Notes under the pieces: generated by a model
Told to the model about the DNA's origin: nothing
Seen by the model: only the letters and a program-made list of their open reading frames with translations
The model's database searches: none
Shown: piece by piece, positions 43,829-51,984 of the stretch
Layout of the letters: each line of letters opens with the position of its first letter
How positions within the stretch are numbered: position 1 is the stretch's first letter
DNA from: CAVYWD01 sp963772225
GTDB taxonomy: Bacteria > Myxococcota > Myxococcia > Myxococcales > UBA5297
Length of the DNA stretch: 64,000 bases
Assembly (NCBI GenBank): GCA_963772225.1
Contig: CAVYWD010000001.1
Location: forward strand, 1,302,001-1,366,000
Reading direction: 5' to 3'
Position numbers and translations under genes: made by a program

Positions 43829-44147
43829 GCGGCGCTCCCGCCAAAGAGCCGTCGCTCGAAGCACCAAGCTGCCCTCGGAAAGGGCGAGCGCCCGCGCGTT
43901 GCAGCGCTGCCGCCAGCGGCCGGAGTCGAACGCGAGCGGTTCCGTCGCGAGCGCCCGGTCGTCCGCGGCGGCCCACCGACGCGATACCGCTCGCCGGCCC
44001 TGGGCCGCAGGCTAAAGGTGCTCGGCGACCGCGGGCGGCGGGAGCGCTTCTTTATCTTTTACTCATTTCTCTTCCGGCGCAGCGCTCGGAGGAGACCGGG
44101 CGTCCCCTTGGTCGTCCGACCATCAACGACCGCGAAAGGAGTTCGTT
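43829..44147. other. Stretch between the tRNA-like array and the slipin gene
   Basis: About 320 bp with no protein-like frame and no further tRNA that I can fold. The AT-rich TTCTTTATCTTTTACTC around 44048-44064 could lie in the slipin promoter. Confidence 0.35.
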
Positions 44148-45263
44148 ATGAAGCTCGATATTGCATCGCACGAACGCGTGTTCCTGGTCCGGGACGGGCG
44201 CGCGGTTCGCTACCTCGCCCCGGGGCGCCACCGGTTCTATGCCCTGCTCGACCGACTCGAGGCCCAGCGCATCGACACCCGCGAGCTCCTCGCCGACCTC
44301 GACGGCGACCGGGTCGCGCTCGTCCCCTCGGACGAGCTGATGCTCGTCGAGGTCGCCGCCCACCAGCGGGCCGTGGTCTATCGCAAGAGTCGACCGGTGA
44401 AGTGGCTCGGCCCGGGCCAGCATCAGGTCTGGACGGTCGAGCGGGTCTTCAAGGACGCCGCGCGGTCGGTCTCTGCACCGGCCGTCAGGGTCGAGGTCCT
44501 CGACACCGACGCCGTTCGAGTGTCGCCGCTCCGAGACGAGCTGCGCGCGCTGGCCCCGGCCAGCGACTACGTCGAGGCGACGGCGCCCGAGGGTTCGGTC
44601 GTCCTCCGCTACGTCGACGGCGTTCTGGATGAGGTCCTTCCCGCGGGCCGCCACGCGGCCTGGACGACCGTCCACAAGGTCCAGCTCGCGGTCATCGACC
44701 TGCGAGAGCGGGTGCTCCCGGTGACCGGCCAGGAGGTCATGTCCAAGGACCGCGTGTCGCTGCGGCTCAATTTGTCGGCGGCGTTTTGCGTGAAGGACGC
44801 CCGCCGGCTGGCGACCGTGGCCCGCGCGCCGGACGACATGCTCTACCTGGCGATGCAGCTCGCCGCCCGCGAGGCGGTCAGCGCGCGGACGCTCGACGAG
44901 CTGCTCCAGGACCGCGACGACGTGGCCTCCGAGATGCACCGGGCGGTCGCGTCGCGGGCGGAGGTCGTGGGGCTCGAGCTCATCCGCTTTGGCGTGAAGG
45001 ACATCGTGCTGCCGGGCGAGATGAAGGCGCTGCTCAATCGGGTCATCGAGGCGCAAAAGGAGGCCGAGGCGAACGTCATCCTCCGCCGTGAGGAGACGGC
45101 CGCCACCCGCTCGCTCGCGCAGACCGCGAAGGTCCTGGGCGAGAACCCGCTGCTCGTCCGCCTCAAGGAGCTCGAGGCGTACAAGGAGCTCGCCGCGAAG
45201 GTGGGCCAGGTCCACGTCGTCCTCGGCGAGGGCGGCCTGTCCAAGCTCGAGCTCAAGATGTGA
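44148..45263 (+). CDS. Slipin / SPFH (Band 7) family protein
   Basis: A 371-residue protein. It has an unusual N-terminal part (about 1-150) with repeated beta motifs (LVRDGRAVRYLAPGRHRFY, then VYRKSRPVKWLGPGQHQVW, then LRYVDGVLDEVLPAGRHAAW), then a Band 7 core (LPVTGQEVMSKDRVSLRLNL, AAREAVSARTLDELLQDRDD) and a C-terminal coiled coil (MKALLNRVIEAQKEAEANVI). SPFH proteins oligomerise as scaffolds. It lacks a clear N-terminal membrane anchor. ATG has GAAAGGAG. It lies 320 nt after the tRNA-like array in the same orientation. Slipins of this type are reported near RNA-repair (RtcB) genes in some bacteria, but no rtcB is in the window. Confidence 0.88.
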   Translation: MKLDIASHERVFLVRDGRAVRYLAPGRHRFYALLDRLEAQRIDTRELLADLDGDRVALVPSDELMLVEVAAHQRAVVYRKSRPVKWLGPGQHQVWTVERVFKDAARSVSAPAVRVEVLDTDAVRVSPLRDELRALAPASDYVEATAPEGSVVLRYVDGVLDEVLPAGRHAAWTTVHKVQLAVIDLRERVLPVTGQEVMSKDRVSLRLNLSAAFCVKDARRLATVARAPDDMLYLAMQLAAREAVSARTLDELLQDRDDVASEMHRAVASRAEVVGLELIRFGVKDIVLPGEMKALLNRVIEAQKEAEANVILRREETAATRSLAQTAKVLGENPLLVRLKELEAYKELAAKVGQVHVVLGEGGLSKLELKM

Positions 45264-45267
45264 AAAG

Positions 45268-45297
45268 GGCCCGCGGAGCCGCCGTGCTCCGCGGGCC
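45268..45297 (-). terminator. Bidirectional terminator between slipin and methyltransferase genes
   Basis: An 11-bp perfect stem (GGCCCGCGGAG/CTCCGCGGGCC) with an 8-nt loop. On the minus strand it is followed by CTTTTC, so it fits a rho-independent terminator for the methyltransferase gene. It also lies 4 nt after the slipin stop. Confidence 0.75.
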
Positions 45298-45313
45298 GTC
45301 ATCGTCGCTTCGG

Positions 45314-46180
45314 CTAGACCGCGCGGGCAATCGTCAGGCGAAACACCGGCGGGATCGCCCCGGCGATGGATCCGTCCGAAAGGCGCAGGTATCGCTGCTC
45401 CATGGCGGCGGTATCGAGCTCTTCTTCCAAGGCGAAGCCGCGCGCCTTCAGAAACGGCTCCATCTCCCCCGGCTTCGTGCGAAACCGGATCGGCTCGCCA
45501 GGGTGGTTCGCCCTCATCGACGCGCGCAGGCCCTGGGCGGCAGCCGCCCCGCCCGCCCCCATCACGTGGTCGAAGGCCACCGCGCTTCCGGGAGCGGAGC
45601 ATCGGCGAATCGCGCGCAGCGTCGCGTCGACCGCGGCTTCGTCGAGGTAGTAGATGACGCCCTCCCAGACGAAGAGCGTCCGCTCGCCTGCGACAAAACC
45701 CGCGCGCGAGAGCACTTCCGCCAAAGGCTGCTTCGCCAAGTCGGCCGGCACGTACGTGAGCGATGGCGGCGGCTCTATCGCCTCGCGCTTCAAGATCGCC
45801 ACCTTGCGCGCCTGCGTCGGCGCGGCGTCGACCTCGAAGAGCCTGGTCGCGCGGACCCGCTCGCGAAACCGGTACGGCCGGCTGTCGTACCCGGCGCCCA
45901 GAAAGACGAGCTGAGGAGTCGCCTCGTCCAGGGCAGCTCCAACCACCTGGTCGAAGAACGCCGTCCGCGCCACGAGGTACGGGTAGGTCCCTCCCGCAAC
46001 CGACTCGATGATCCAGCGCCATTTCGCCTCGTCTCCGAGCGCTGCTTTTCTGTGATCGGCCAGGAACAGGCGGGCCATCGTGTCCGCGCCTCGCACTTCT
46101 AGGCGCGCGTCCTGAACGGCCAGCGCGCGCATGAAGGCGACCGATTCCGCCGTCCCAGAGGGAACCTGCTGAACTCCCAT
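45314..46180 (-). CDS. SAM-dependent methyltransferase, TIGR00027/PPM1-like
   Basis: A 288-residue methyltransferase of the leucine-carboxyl-methyltransferase-like family. The SAM site is VFLGAGYDSRPYRF (about residues 90-103) and the acidic strand LFEVDAAPTQARK follows. FVWEGVIYYLDEAAVDATLR is the typical motif near residue 170. Members are thought to methylate small molecules or carboxylates; the substrate is unknown. ATG 46180 has GAGGAG upstream. It is a single gene convergent with slipin. Confidence 0.88.
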   Translation of the reverse strand: MGVQQVPSGTAESVAFMRALAVQDARLEVRGADTMARLFLADHRKAALGDEAKWRWIIESVAGGTYPYLVARTAFFDQVVGAALDEATPQLVFLGAGYDSRPYRFRERVRATRLFEVDAAPTQARKVAILKREAIEPPPSLTYVPADLAKQPLAEVLSRAGFVAGERTLFVWEGVIYYLDEAAVDATLRAIRRCSAPGSAVAFDHVMGAGGAAAAQGLRASMRANHPGEPIRFRTKPGEMEPFLKARGFALEEELDTAAMEQRYLRLSDGSIAGAIPPVFRLTIARAV

Positions 46181-46347
46181 CGGCGGCTCCTCGCCGGCAC
46201 CTTGGCTGTCGGGGACTTCAGCGGCGGCGTGATCGAGATCCACCTGTCGGCGGCCTCGAGATCCACCCGGTCGTTGAGGCGAGGGAGTCGGAGTAGCTCT
46301 CAGGGCGAGAAGTATCCGGAGGACCCCTTCGGCGTGACGGTCGAGGG

Positions 46348-46740
46348 ATGCGACCCCGGAAGAAGGTCCGCAGTCGGCGGTGTAGCGAGTGCAGGAGTTG
46401 GTACTCCCCCGATCCTCGCGCGGCGGAGACGCAGCATGCATGCAGCGAAGCCTGTCGCCAGGCGAGACGCAAGCGACAGGCGCGCGAACGTCGAGCGAAG
46501 GCGCCTGAGGAGTTCCGGAAGGCGGAGCAGGCGCGACAAGCCCGATGCCGGGCCCAGAAGAGAGCCCTGCGATCGGGCGCGGGGCCGCCGGAGGCGGGCG
46601 ACCAGGGGGGCTCGTTCGGCGCGCGACTCGAGGACGTGCTCGAGCTGGCGCTGGCGACTCCGCGGCCTTCTCGCGCTGCCCTGACCGAGGCGCTGCGTGA
46701 GCTGTGCTCGTGCGCACCAGGCGCGGGAGCAGGCCCGTGA
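46348..46740 (+). CDS. Small Cys-motif (zinc-finger-like) protein upstream of the IS21 element
   Basis: A 130-residue protein. RRCSECRSWYSPDP and later HACSEACRQARRK form a CxxC-x17-CxxxC pattern that could bind zinc, followed by a basic coiled stretch (RKRQARERRAKAPEEFRKAE). I believe similar small Cys-motif ORFs occur beside transposases in other deltaproteobacteria, but cannot confirm this. The ATG has GAGGG immediately before it, an unusually close site. It lies outside the left-end repeats, so it may be a flanking gene rather than part of the element. Confidence 0.6.
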   Translation: MRPRKKVRSRRCSECRSWYSPDPRAAETQHACSEACRQARRKRQARERRAKAPEEFRKAEQARQARCRAQKRALRSGAGPPEAGDQGGSFGARLEDVLELALATPRPSRAALTEALRELCSCAPGAGAGP

Positions 46741-46752
46741 CCTGTGGAGCGA

Positions 46753-46981
46753 TGTCACGCGCCGGCTTCGGCGGCCAAGTTGGCGCGGCAGCAGGGGAAA
46801 CCTCGGGGTTTTGCGCAGAGCGGAGCAGTGTCACGCGCATGCTTCGGCGTTCGGCGGCGCCGGCGAGTCGCCGTTTTCCCTCTGAGGAGCCGTCAGGCAG
46901 CGGGTGACCGCAGGTACGTGTCACGCGCCGGCTTCGAGCTCTCTCAGAGGGAAAAACGGCCCCTGTCACGCGCCGGGATGG
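46753..46981. repeat. Four TGTCACGCGCC direct repeats at the left end of the IS21 element
   Basis: TGTCACGCGCCGG or a close variant starts at 46753, 46829, 46919 and 46964. The first and third extend to TGTCACGCGCCGGCTTCG, and the second differs at two bases in its centre. Multiple terminal repeats beginning TGT are a feature of IS21-family ends. Confidence 0.75.
46871..46959. repeat. Inverted repeat inside the left-end region
   Basis: CCGTTTTCCCTCTGAG (46871-46886) and CTCAGAGGGAAAAACGG (46943-46959) are inverted copies differing by one A/T in the run. They bracket the third TGTCAC repeat. They could form a hairpin that limits read-through into the element. Confidence 0.5.
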
Positions 46982-47006
46982 CCAAGGATCTCGGTGAGGG
47001 CGCACG

Positions 47007-47921
47007 GTGGCGCGCATGACGGGCGTGTCGACCGCGAGCACCGAGATGGCGCCGAGCGAGCTGGGCGATTCGCTCTTGGCGGTGCGACTGTGCGCGGGCG
47101 AGGCCACGCAGCAGATGCAGCTGTCGCTCTCGAAGCTCGGGCAGCTGACGCCGGTGCAGGCCTTTCGAATGGGCGAGAAGCTGGAGGTCTTCGATGGACT
47201 CAAGCGGTTGAGCGCCTCGCGCGAGCTTGGGTGGTCGAAGCTGCGCGTCGAGGTCCACGGCGTCGACTCTGCAGGGGCGAAGGTGCGGCTGTTGCGCTGC
47301 AACGCCGGGGCGGGTCTGTGCGAGCTCGAGGAGGGCTGGCTGGTGCGCTCCCTCTATCGCGACGACCACGTGAGCCAGCCGCAGATCGCGATTCTGCTCG
47401 GGCGGGACAAGAGCTGGGTGTGTCGGCGTCTGGCTTTGGCAGAGGACCTGTCGGACGAGCTGACGGCGAATGTGCGGCTGGGGCTGTTGTCGGCCACCGC
47501 GGTGCGAGAGCTTTCGCGGTTGCCGCGCGGCAACCAGGACGCTGTGGGCCTGGTGGTAGCCCGACGAGGGCTGACCACGCGGCAGACCGCGCGCCTGGTC
47601 GATTCGCTGCTCGCGGCCCAGGAAGCGGAGTGGCCGGCGCTGCTGGAGCGAGCCAGCGCACCCATGGCCGCCGAGTCCCCCAAGGGCAGTGCACCGCGGC
47701 GCACGCCCGGCGAGCAGATGGTCGCGGACGCCTGGGCGATGAAGCGCCTCTCGACGCGCCTGCACGCGCGGCTCTTGGAGCGGTCGCTGGCCAGCTTGGG
47801 AGCGCCGGCGTGCGAGGTGGTCTCGCGCGAGCTCGTCGAGCTGCGCGGTGCGCTGGCCGCCCTGACCCGGACCCTCGACGCGCGCCTCGGGGCGCCAGGA
47901 GCCTCCGATGCTTCCGCTTGA
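47007..47921 (+). CDS. ParB-like protein encoded within the IS21 element
   Basis: A 304-residue protein with the ParB N-domain pattern (QLTPVQAFRMGEKLEVFDG, then LKRLSASRELGW, about residues 50-85) followed by a ParB-type helix-turn-helix (SQPQIAILLGRDKSWVCRRL, about 125-150). The canonical GERR box is replaced by DGLKR, so CTPase activity is doubtful. Start is GTG 47007; an in-frame ATG lies at 47016. Its end overlaps the istA start by 14 nt, so it is translationally tied to the transposase. ParB-like proteins usually segregate DNA; here it may bind the element's ends or regulate it. Confidence 0.78.
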   Translation: MARMTGVSTASTEMAPSELGDSLLAVRLCAGEATQQMQLSLSKLGQLTPVQAFRMGEKLEVFDGLKRLSASRELGWSKLRVEVHGVDSAGAKVRLLRCNAGAGLCELEEGWLVRSLYRDDHVSQPQIAILLGRDKSWVCRRLALAEDLSDELTANVRLGLLSATAVRELSRLPRGNQDAVGLVVARRGLTTRQTARLVDSLLAAQEAEWPALLERASAPMAAESPKGSAPRRTPGEQMVADAWAMKRLSTRLHARLLERSLASLGAPACEVVSRELVELRGALAALTRTLDARLGAPGASDASA

Positions 47922-49545
47922 CCCGCAGCTGGTCCACGACGTGGTGCAGCTCGACAAGGAGGGGATGACTTGGCGCGCGATCGCGCGGGCCCTGCACATC
48001 AGCCGAAACACCGTGCGGCGCATCGTCAAGAGCCACCAGGAGGCGCGCGAAACTGCGCACTCGGCGCTGCCACGGGTGCGCGGCTCGCGCCGCCGCGCCT
48101 CGAAGCTCGACCCCTTTCGCAGCCTGATCACCGAGCTGCTCGAGAAGTATCCGGACATCACCGCGCAGCGGGTCTTCGAGCATTTGCGCGACGAGCATGG
48201 CTACGCAGGCGGCGACACCATCGTGAAAGTCCTGGTGAGCAACCTGCGCCCGAAGTTGCCGCCCAAGCCGAGCCTCCAGACGCCGCCGCGGGTGCCGGGG
48301 GACATGGGCGAGTGCGACTGGTCGCCCTACCCGGTGGAATTCGCCCATGCGCCGTCCATGACCCTGCAGGCCTTCGGATACGCACTGCGCTACTCGACCC
48401 GGAAGTACTTCGGCTTCTTCGAGAGCAACGGCCTGCACCCTTTGATGGACGGCCACCGCCACGCCTTCGCGCGCTTCCAGGGCGCCGCGCGCCGGTGCAC
48501 CTACGATAGCCAGAAGCCGGTGGTGCTGCGCTGGGAAGGCAACCAGCCGATCCTCAATCCCCGCTTCGTCGATTTCGCCACCTATTACGAATTCTCCGCC
48601 GTCGCCGTGCGCCATGCCCCCAACCGCAAGCCCCGGGTCGAGCGGAGCTTCTGGGAGCTCTCCCTCAGCTTCTTCCGGGGCCGCTCATTCCGCGACCTGG
48701 CCGACCTCGAGGCCCAGCTCTCCCGGTGGATGGACACCATCGCCGACCTGCGCCCCATCAAGCGGATGAAGCGGCGCACGCGGATGGAGCTCTTCGCCGA
48801 AGAGCAGTCGCTGCTGCGGCCGCTGCCGCGCCACCCCTACGACACCGCGCGGGTGCTCTACAAGCTCTGCAACCTCGAGGGCTTCATGACCTGGGAGACC
48901 AATGAATATTCCCTGCCCTATGAATACGTCACCGAGATTCTCCCGGTGCGCATCACCGAGAATGAGCTCTTCGTCTACAAAGCGGACCTGACCTGCCTGG
49001 CACGGCACGAGCTCAGGCCTCGCGGCGCGCAGCAGCAGTCAATCCTGCCGGGGCATCGGCCCCCGCGCGCCGAGGGCGGGCCCGACCTCGAGCACCTGCG
49101 GCGCGCATTCCAGGATCTTGGGGGGCCCGGAGCGGAGTACCTGGCGGCGCTCGAGCGGCGCGACTCGCGGTCGGCCGGCTACCACGCGCGCAAGGTCCTT
49201 TCGCTGCGCGAGGGCTACGACACCGCCGAGCTCTGCAAGGCGCTCTCGCACGCGCTCTGCTTCGGCGCTCTCGAGCACGTCAGCATCGAGAAGATCCTCA
49301 ACGCCCGCTCCGACCGCCGCCGGCTCGACGAGTACGTCGCCGCGGCCTCGGCCAAGAAGCTCAAGAGCGCCGTCGCCCAGAGCTGCACCGAGCCGCGCGA
49401 CCTCGCCGAGTACGACGCGCTGCCGTGCCGCGGCACAGTCCCCGAGCCCCAAGGAGAAGCGACATGCGAGCCCCCACCTCCCTCAAAGGCCCCGCCGCCG
49501 AAGCCCGGGAGCGCATCGAGCGGCACCTCGACCGACTCGGTCTGA
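47908..49545 (+). CDS. istA: IS21-family transposase IstA
   Basis: A 545-residue transposase. An N-terminal helix-turn-helix (GMTWRAIARALHISRNTVRR, about residues 19-38) precedes the DDE core: Asp137 (GECDWSPY), Asp200 (TYDSQKP) and Glu245 (RVERSFWEL). The spacing (63 and 45) suits IS21. The C-terminal quarter is long and ends in a Pro-rich tail. CAGGAG lies 6 nt before the ATG. All three catalytic residues are present, so it may be active. Confidence 0.93.
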   Translation: MLPLDPQLVHDVVQLDKEGMTWRAIARALHISRNTVRRIVKSHQEARETAHSALPRVRGSRRRASKLDPFRSLITELLEKYPDITAQRVFEHLRDEHGYAGGDTIVKVLVSNLRPKLPPKPSLQTPPRVPGDMGECDWSPYPVEFAHAPSMTLQAFGYALRYSTRKYFGFFESNGLHPLMDGHRHAFARFQGAARRCTYDSQKPVVLRWEGNQPILNPRFVDFATYYEFSAVAVRHAPNRKPRVERSFWELSLSFFRGRSFRDLADLEAQLSRWMDTIADLRPIKRMKRRTRMELFAEEQSLLRPLPRHPYDTARVLYKLCNLEGFMTWETNEYSLPYEYVTEILPVRITENELFVYKADLTCLARHELRPRGAQQQSILPGHRPPRAEGGPDLEHLRRAFQDLGGPGAEYLAALERRDSRSAGYHARKVLSLREGYDTAELCKALSHALCFGALEHVSIEKILNARSDRRRLDEYVAAASAKKLKSAVAQSCTEPRDLAEYDALPCRGTVPEPQGEATCEPPPPSKAPPPKPGSASSGTSTDSV

Positions 49546-50291
49546 GGGGGCTTTCCATCGATGCCTATCTGGCCTGGGTCAAGGAGCACCAGCCCTCGGA
49601 CCTGGAAGCCGCCGAGCAGCTGCTCGCTGCGGCGGCCGCCATCAAGCGCGAGCGCAGCATCGAGTGGCGCATCAAGGGCAGCGGCATGAAGGTCCGCAAG
49701 ACCATGGCGGCCTTCGACTGGGACTTCCAGCCCAAGCTCGATCGCCGCTTCGTCGAGGAGCTCTTCGCGCTCTCCTTCGTCCAGCGGCACGAGGACCTCT
49801 TGATCACCGGTAAGAGCGGGACCGGCAAGAGCCACATCCTGCAGGCTCTCGCGGTCCAAGCCTGCGAGCAGGAGTGGATGGTGCGCTACGCCCGGTGCGT
49901 CGACCTGGTCGACCACCTCTACGCCGGCCTGGCCGACGGCTCCTACGAGCGGCGGATGAAGAGCTGGTGTCGGCCCACGCTCCTGGTGATCGACGACGTC
50001 GGACTGGGCCAGCTCAAGCGCCGCGACGACGAGCCGACCGCGGCCCACATGATCTTCACCCTCTTGGATCGCCGACACGGCAGCGCCAGCACGGCGATCA
50101 CGTCGAACATCAGGCTCTCCTCATGGGGCAAGTACCTGGGCGACGCTACCCTGGCCGCGGCGGTCCTCGACCGCCTGGCGGCGACCTCCATCCGGATCGA
50201 CATCGACGGGCCGAGCTTCCGGCAGCACCAGGCGCACCAGCGGGCCAAGGAGCAGGGACACGAGCTCCCGGTGGAGGAACCCCATGATTGA
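49464..50291 (+). CDS. istB: IS21-family helper ATPase IstB
   Basis: A 275-residue AAA+ ATPase, DnaA/DnaC-like. Walker A is TGKSGTGKSH (about residues 115-124) and Walker B LLVIDDVG (about 174-181). ATG 49464 has AAGGAG 7 nt upstream, giving an 82-nt overlap with istA in another frame. IstB helps IstA in target capture and transposition. Confidence 0.93.
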   Translation: MRAPTSLKGPAAEARERIERHLDRLGLRGLSIDAYLAWVKEHQPSDLEAAEQLLAAAAAIKRERSIEWRIKGSGMKVRKTMAAFDWDFQPKLDRRFVEELFALSFVQRHEDLLITGKSGTGKSHILQALAVQACEQEWMVRYARCVDLVDHLYAGLADGSYERRMKSWCRPTLLVIDDVGLGQLKRRDDEPTAAHMIFTLLDRRHGSASTAITSNIRLSSWGKYLGDATLAAAVLDRLAATSIRIDIDGPSFRQHQAHQRAKEQGHELPVEEPHD

Positions 50292-50484
50292 GAGGCCGCC
50301 GCTGACGCTCAACCTCCCGCCGCTCGACGGCCCCACCGCGGCTTGGCTGCTCGACCTCTGCGGCCAGCTCCAAGTCGCGCTCTGGCAAGAGTACGGCGAC
50401 GAGGTCGAGGCCCACTGGACTGCGACCGAGCCCAACCAGCTCCTCTACGGGCCCCTGCAGCCCGCCTCGCGCAAGAGGCGCTGA
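50284..50484 (+). CDS. Small protein at the end of the IS21 operon
   Basis: A 66-residue protein (TLNLPPLDGPTAAWLLDLCG and VALWQEYGDEVEAHW) overlapping istB by 8 nt, with GGAGGAA upstream. No known family. Its position and overlap suggest it is part of the element. Confidence 0.7.
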   Translation: MIERPPLTLNLPPLDGPTAAWLLDLCGQLQVALWQEYGDEVEAHWTATEPNQLLYGPLQPASRKRR

Positions 50485-50615
50485 TACCGCGATTCTGCCC
50501 GGGCCGCAGGTGTGGCCCTCAGAGCGGGCTCCGCTGGCGAGCGTCCCGCGACCGCGACGGAATGCCTGCGGCCCGGGCGCCCTTCATCACCGCGACAGAC
50601 TGACCGCCGGAGGCG

Positions 50616-50644
50616 CCCGACCCGCCTTCGGCGGTCGGCGTTTT
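50616..50644 (+). terminator. Rho-independent terminator of the IS21 operon
   Basis: CCGACCCGCC-TTC-GGCGGTCGG forms a GC stem with one bulged base and is followed by CGTTTTG on the plus strand, about 130 nt after the last gene. Confidence 0.65.
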
Positions 50645-50793
50645 GATCCCGCTCCGGAATGGGGCCCGGGCCCTGACGAGTCCAGCGCGGGGACAGCGCC
50701 TCGTTTCCGCGATCCGTAGACGGCGGGGACGGCTCGCCCGCCTCCGTATTCGCCCGCACCCTTCTGACGGCCTGCGCCCGCAACCCCGCAACC

Positions 50794-50830
50794 GAGACTG
50801 GATCGCCAAAACCGCCGAGAGTGGATCACC
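50794..50830. repeat. Candidate right-end direct repeats of the IS21 element
   Basis: GAGACTGGATCGCC (50794-50807) and GAGAGTGGATCACC (50817-50830) match at 12 of 14 positions, 23 bp apart. The region after them reads AAGTGTCGGGGATATACA. Confidence 0.45.
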
Positions 50831-50897
50831 TCCACGCCGCCGCCGAAGTGTCGGGGATATACATGGCCGCTCCTCGCTGCGCCGACCGCGCGCAGGC

Positions 50898-51545
50898 TCA
50901 CTCGTTCGCGTCGTCCTCGCTGAGGAGCCGATAGAGAGACTTGCGCGCGTCTTTGAGGATCTTCTTGGCGTCCGCGACCTGCGCGGCGTTGCCGGAGCCG
51001 ATCACCTGCCTCGCCGCGGAGGCGACCTCGCCCAGAAGCTTCATGAGCTCGAGGGTCTGCTCGCGGGCGTCTCCGCCGATAGACTCCCACGGCGCGGACA
51101 CCTCGTCCGAGTGCTCTTTCACGTACGCGCGGCCCTTCTCGCTGAGCTGGAAGCTGCGGCCGGCGCCGCTCGACTCCGCGCTGATCAGCCCTTCGTCCTC
51201 GAGCTGCTGCAGCGTCGGGTAGACCGAGCCCGAGCTGGGCCGCCACATCCCGCGGCTGCGCTGCTCCAGCTCCTGCATGATCTGGTAGCCGTTCAGGGCC
51301 TTCTCGGAGAGCAGCGCCAAGATCGCCGCGCGAATGTCGCCCCGGCGCGCCCTCGCGCCGGCAGCGAACATGTCCCAGGGGAAGCGGCGAAACGGGTGGC
51401 CACCTCGGCCAAAGCCGAACGGCGCGCCGCCGCCCTCGTGTCCCCCGGAGCCGCGGTGCCTTCGGGCGCCCATCGCCCACAGCACCCGGTCTTCCCAACC
51501 GATGCCACCCGTTCTCTCGGAGAAATGCGGTTCATGCTCTGACAT
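50898..51545 (-). CDS. PadR-family transcriptional regulator
   Basis: A 215-residue regulator. The N-terminal 65 residues are Gly/Arg-rich. The PadR winged helix starts near residue 70 (IRAAILALLSEKALNGYQIM, SSGSVYPTLQQLEDEGLISA), followed by a helical dimerisation domain (about 140-210). ATG has AAGGAG upstream. The dyad at 51588-51618 lies 43 bp upstream and is its likely own operator. The gene it controls besides itself is not evident; the divergent protease-like gene is about 440 bp away. Confidence 0.9.
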   Translation of the reverse strand: MSEHEPHFSERTGGIGWEDRVLWAMGARRHRGSGGHEGGGAPFGFGRGGHPFRRFPWDMFAAGARARRGDIRAAILALLSEKALNGYQIMQELEQRSRGMWRPSSGSVYPTLQQLEDEGLISAESSGAGRSFQLSEKGRAYVKEHSDEVSAPWESIGGDAREQTLELMKLLGEVASAARQVIGSGNAAQVADAKKILKDARKSLYRLLSEDDANE

Positions 51546-51984
51546 GGTTCGCTCCTTGTGGGTCGCGACAGGCGCCGAACGGCGTCATGTCGAGATACGT
51601 TTACGATATATCGCGACACGTCTTTGTCAGAATCCGGGCGGCGCGCGCCAGGACCTTTGCCCCTCGCGTTGAGCGCGCCGGGCGAGCCCGCATCGGCGGG
51701 CCCCCAATCGAGGCCCAGACCGAGGCACCGCGCATCGCACGCAGGCCCGCCGAGGACATGCATCGGTGGGCCCCGACCGAGGCGCCAATCGCGGCGAGCG
51801 CCGCCGCCTGTGAGCGAATGGCCGACCACCTCGACATCTCCCTCGAGGCAATGCGAGGCTCTTTGCGCTGCGCCCCGAATGCCTCGAGGGACCGCTCTTC
51901 ACAACACTGGAGGCCTCGGGTCCGAAGCCCTTGGGAAGGAAAACCCGCTGCCGCGGCTCCCGCGGCGCACAAGGAGGACGCGCC
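51546..51984. other. Intergenic region between PadR and the protease-like gene
   Basis: About 440 bp. It contains the PadR dyad and no convincing gene. Two similar GC-rich segments (CCGAGGCACC near 51720 and CCGAGGCGCC near 51778) were noted. Confidence 0.4.
51588..51618. promoter_or_regulatory. Probable PadR operator dyad
   Basis: TGTCGAGATA (51588-51597) and TATCGCGACA (51609-51618) match as inverted arms at 9 of 10 positions around an 11-bp AT-rich spacer. It lies just upstream of the padR gene, as expected for autoregulation. Confidence 0.55.

Larger units (their letters stand above)
46753..50867 (+). mobile_element. IS21-family element with an accessory ParB-like gene
   Basis: Left-end repeats begin at 46753. 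Genes follow in one orientation: ParB-like (47007), istA (47908), istB (49464) and a small gene (50284), overlapping at every junction. Right-end candidate repeats are at 50794-50830. The outer boundaries and target duplication are not resolved; a TACA at about 50864-50867 would pair with the TGT at 46753. Confidence 0.7.
50485..50897. other. Right-end region of the IS21 element
   Basis: About 410 bp with no gene. It holds an inverted repeat (GGGCCGCAGG near 50503-50512 and CCTGCGGCCC near 50566-50575), the terminator at 50616-50644 and the right-end repeats at 50794-50830. Confidence 0.5.
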
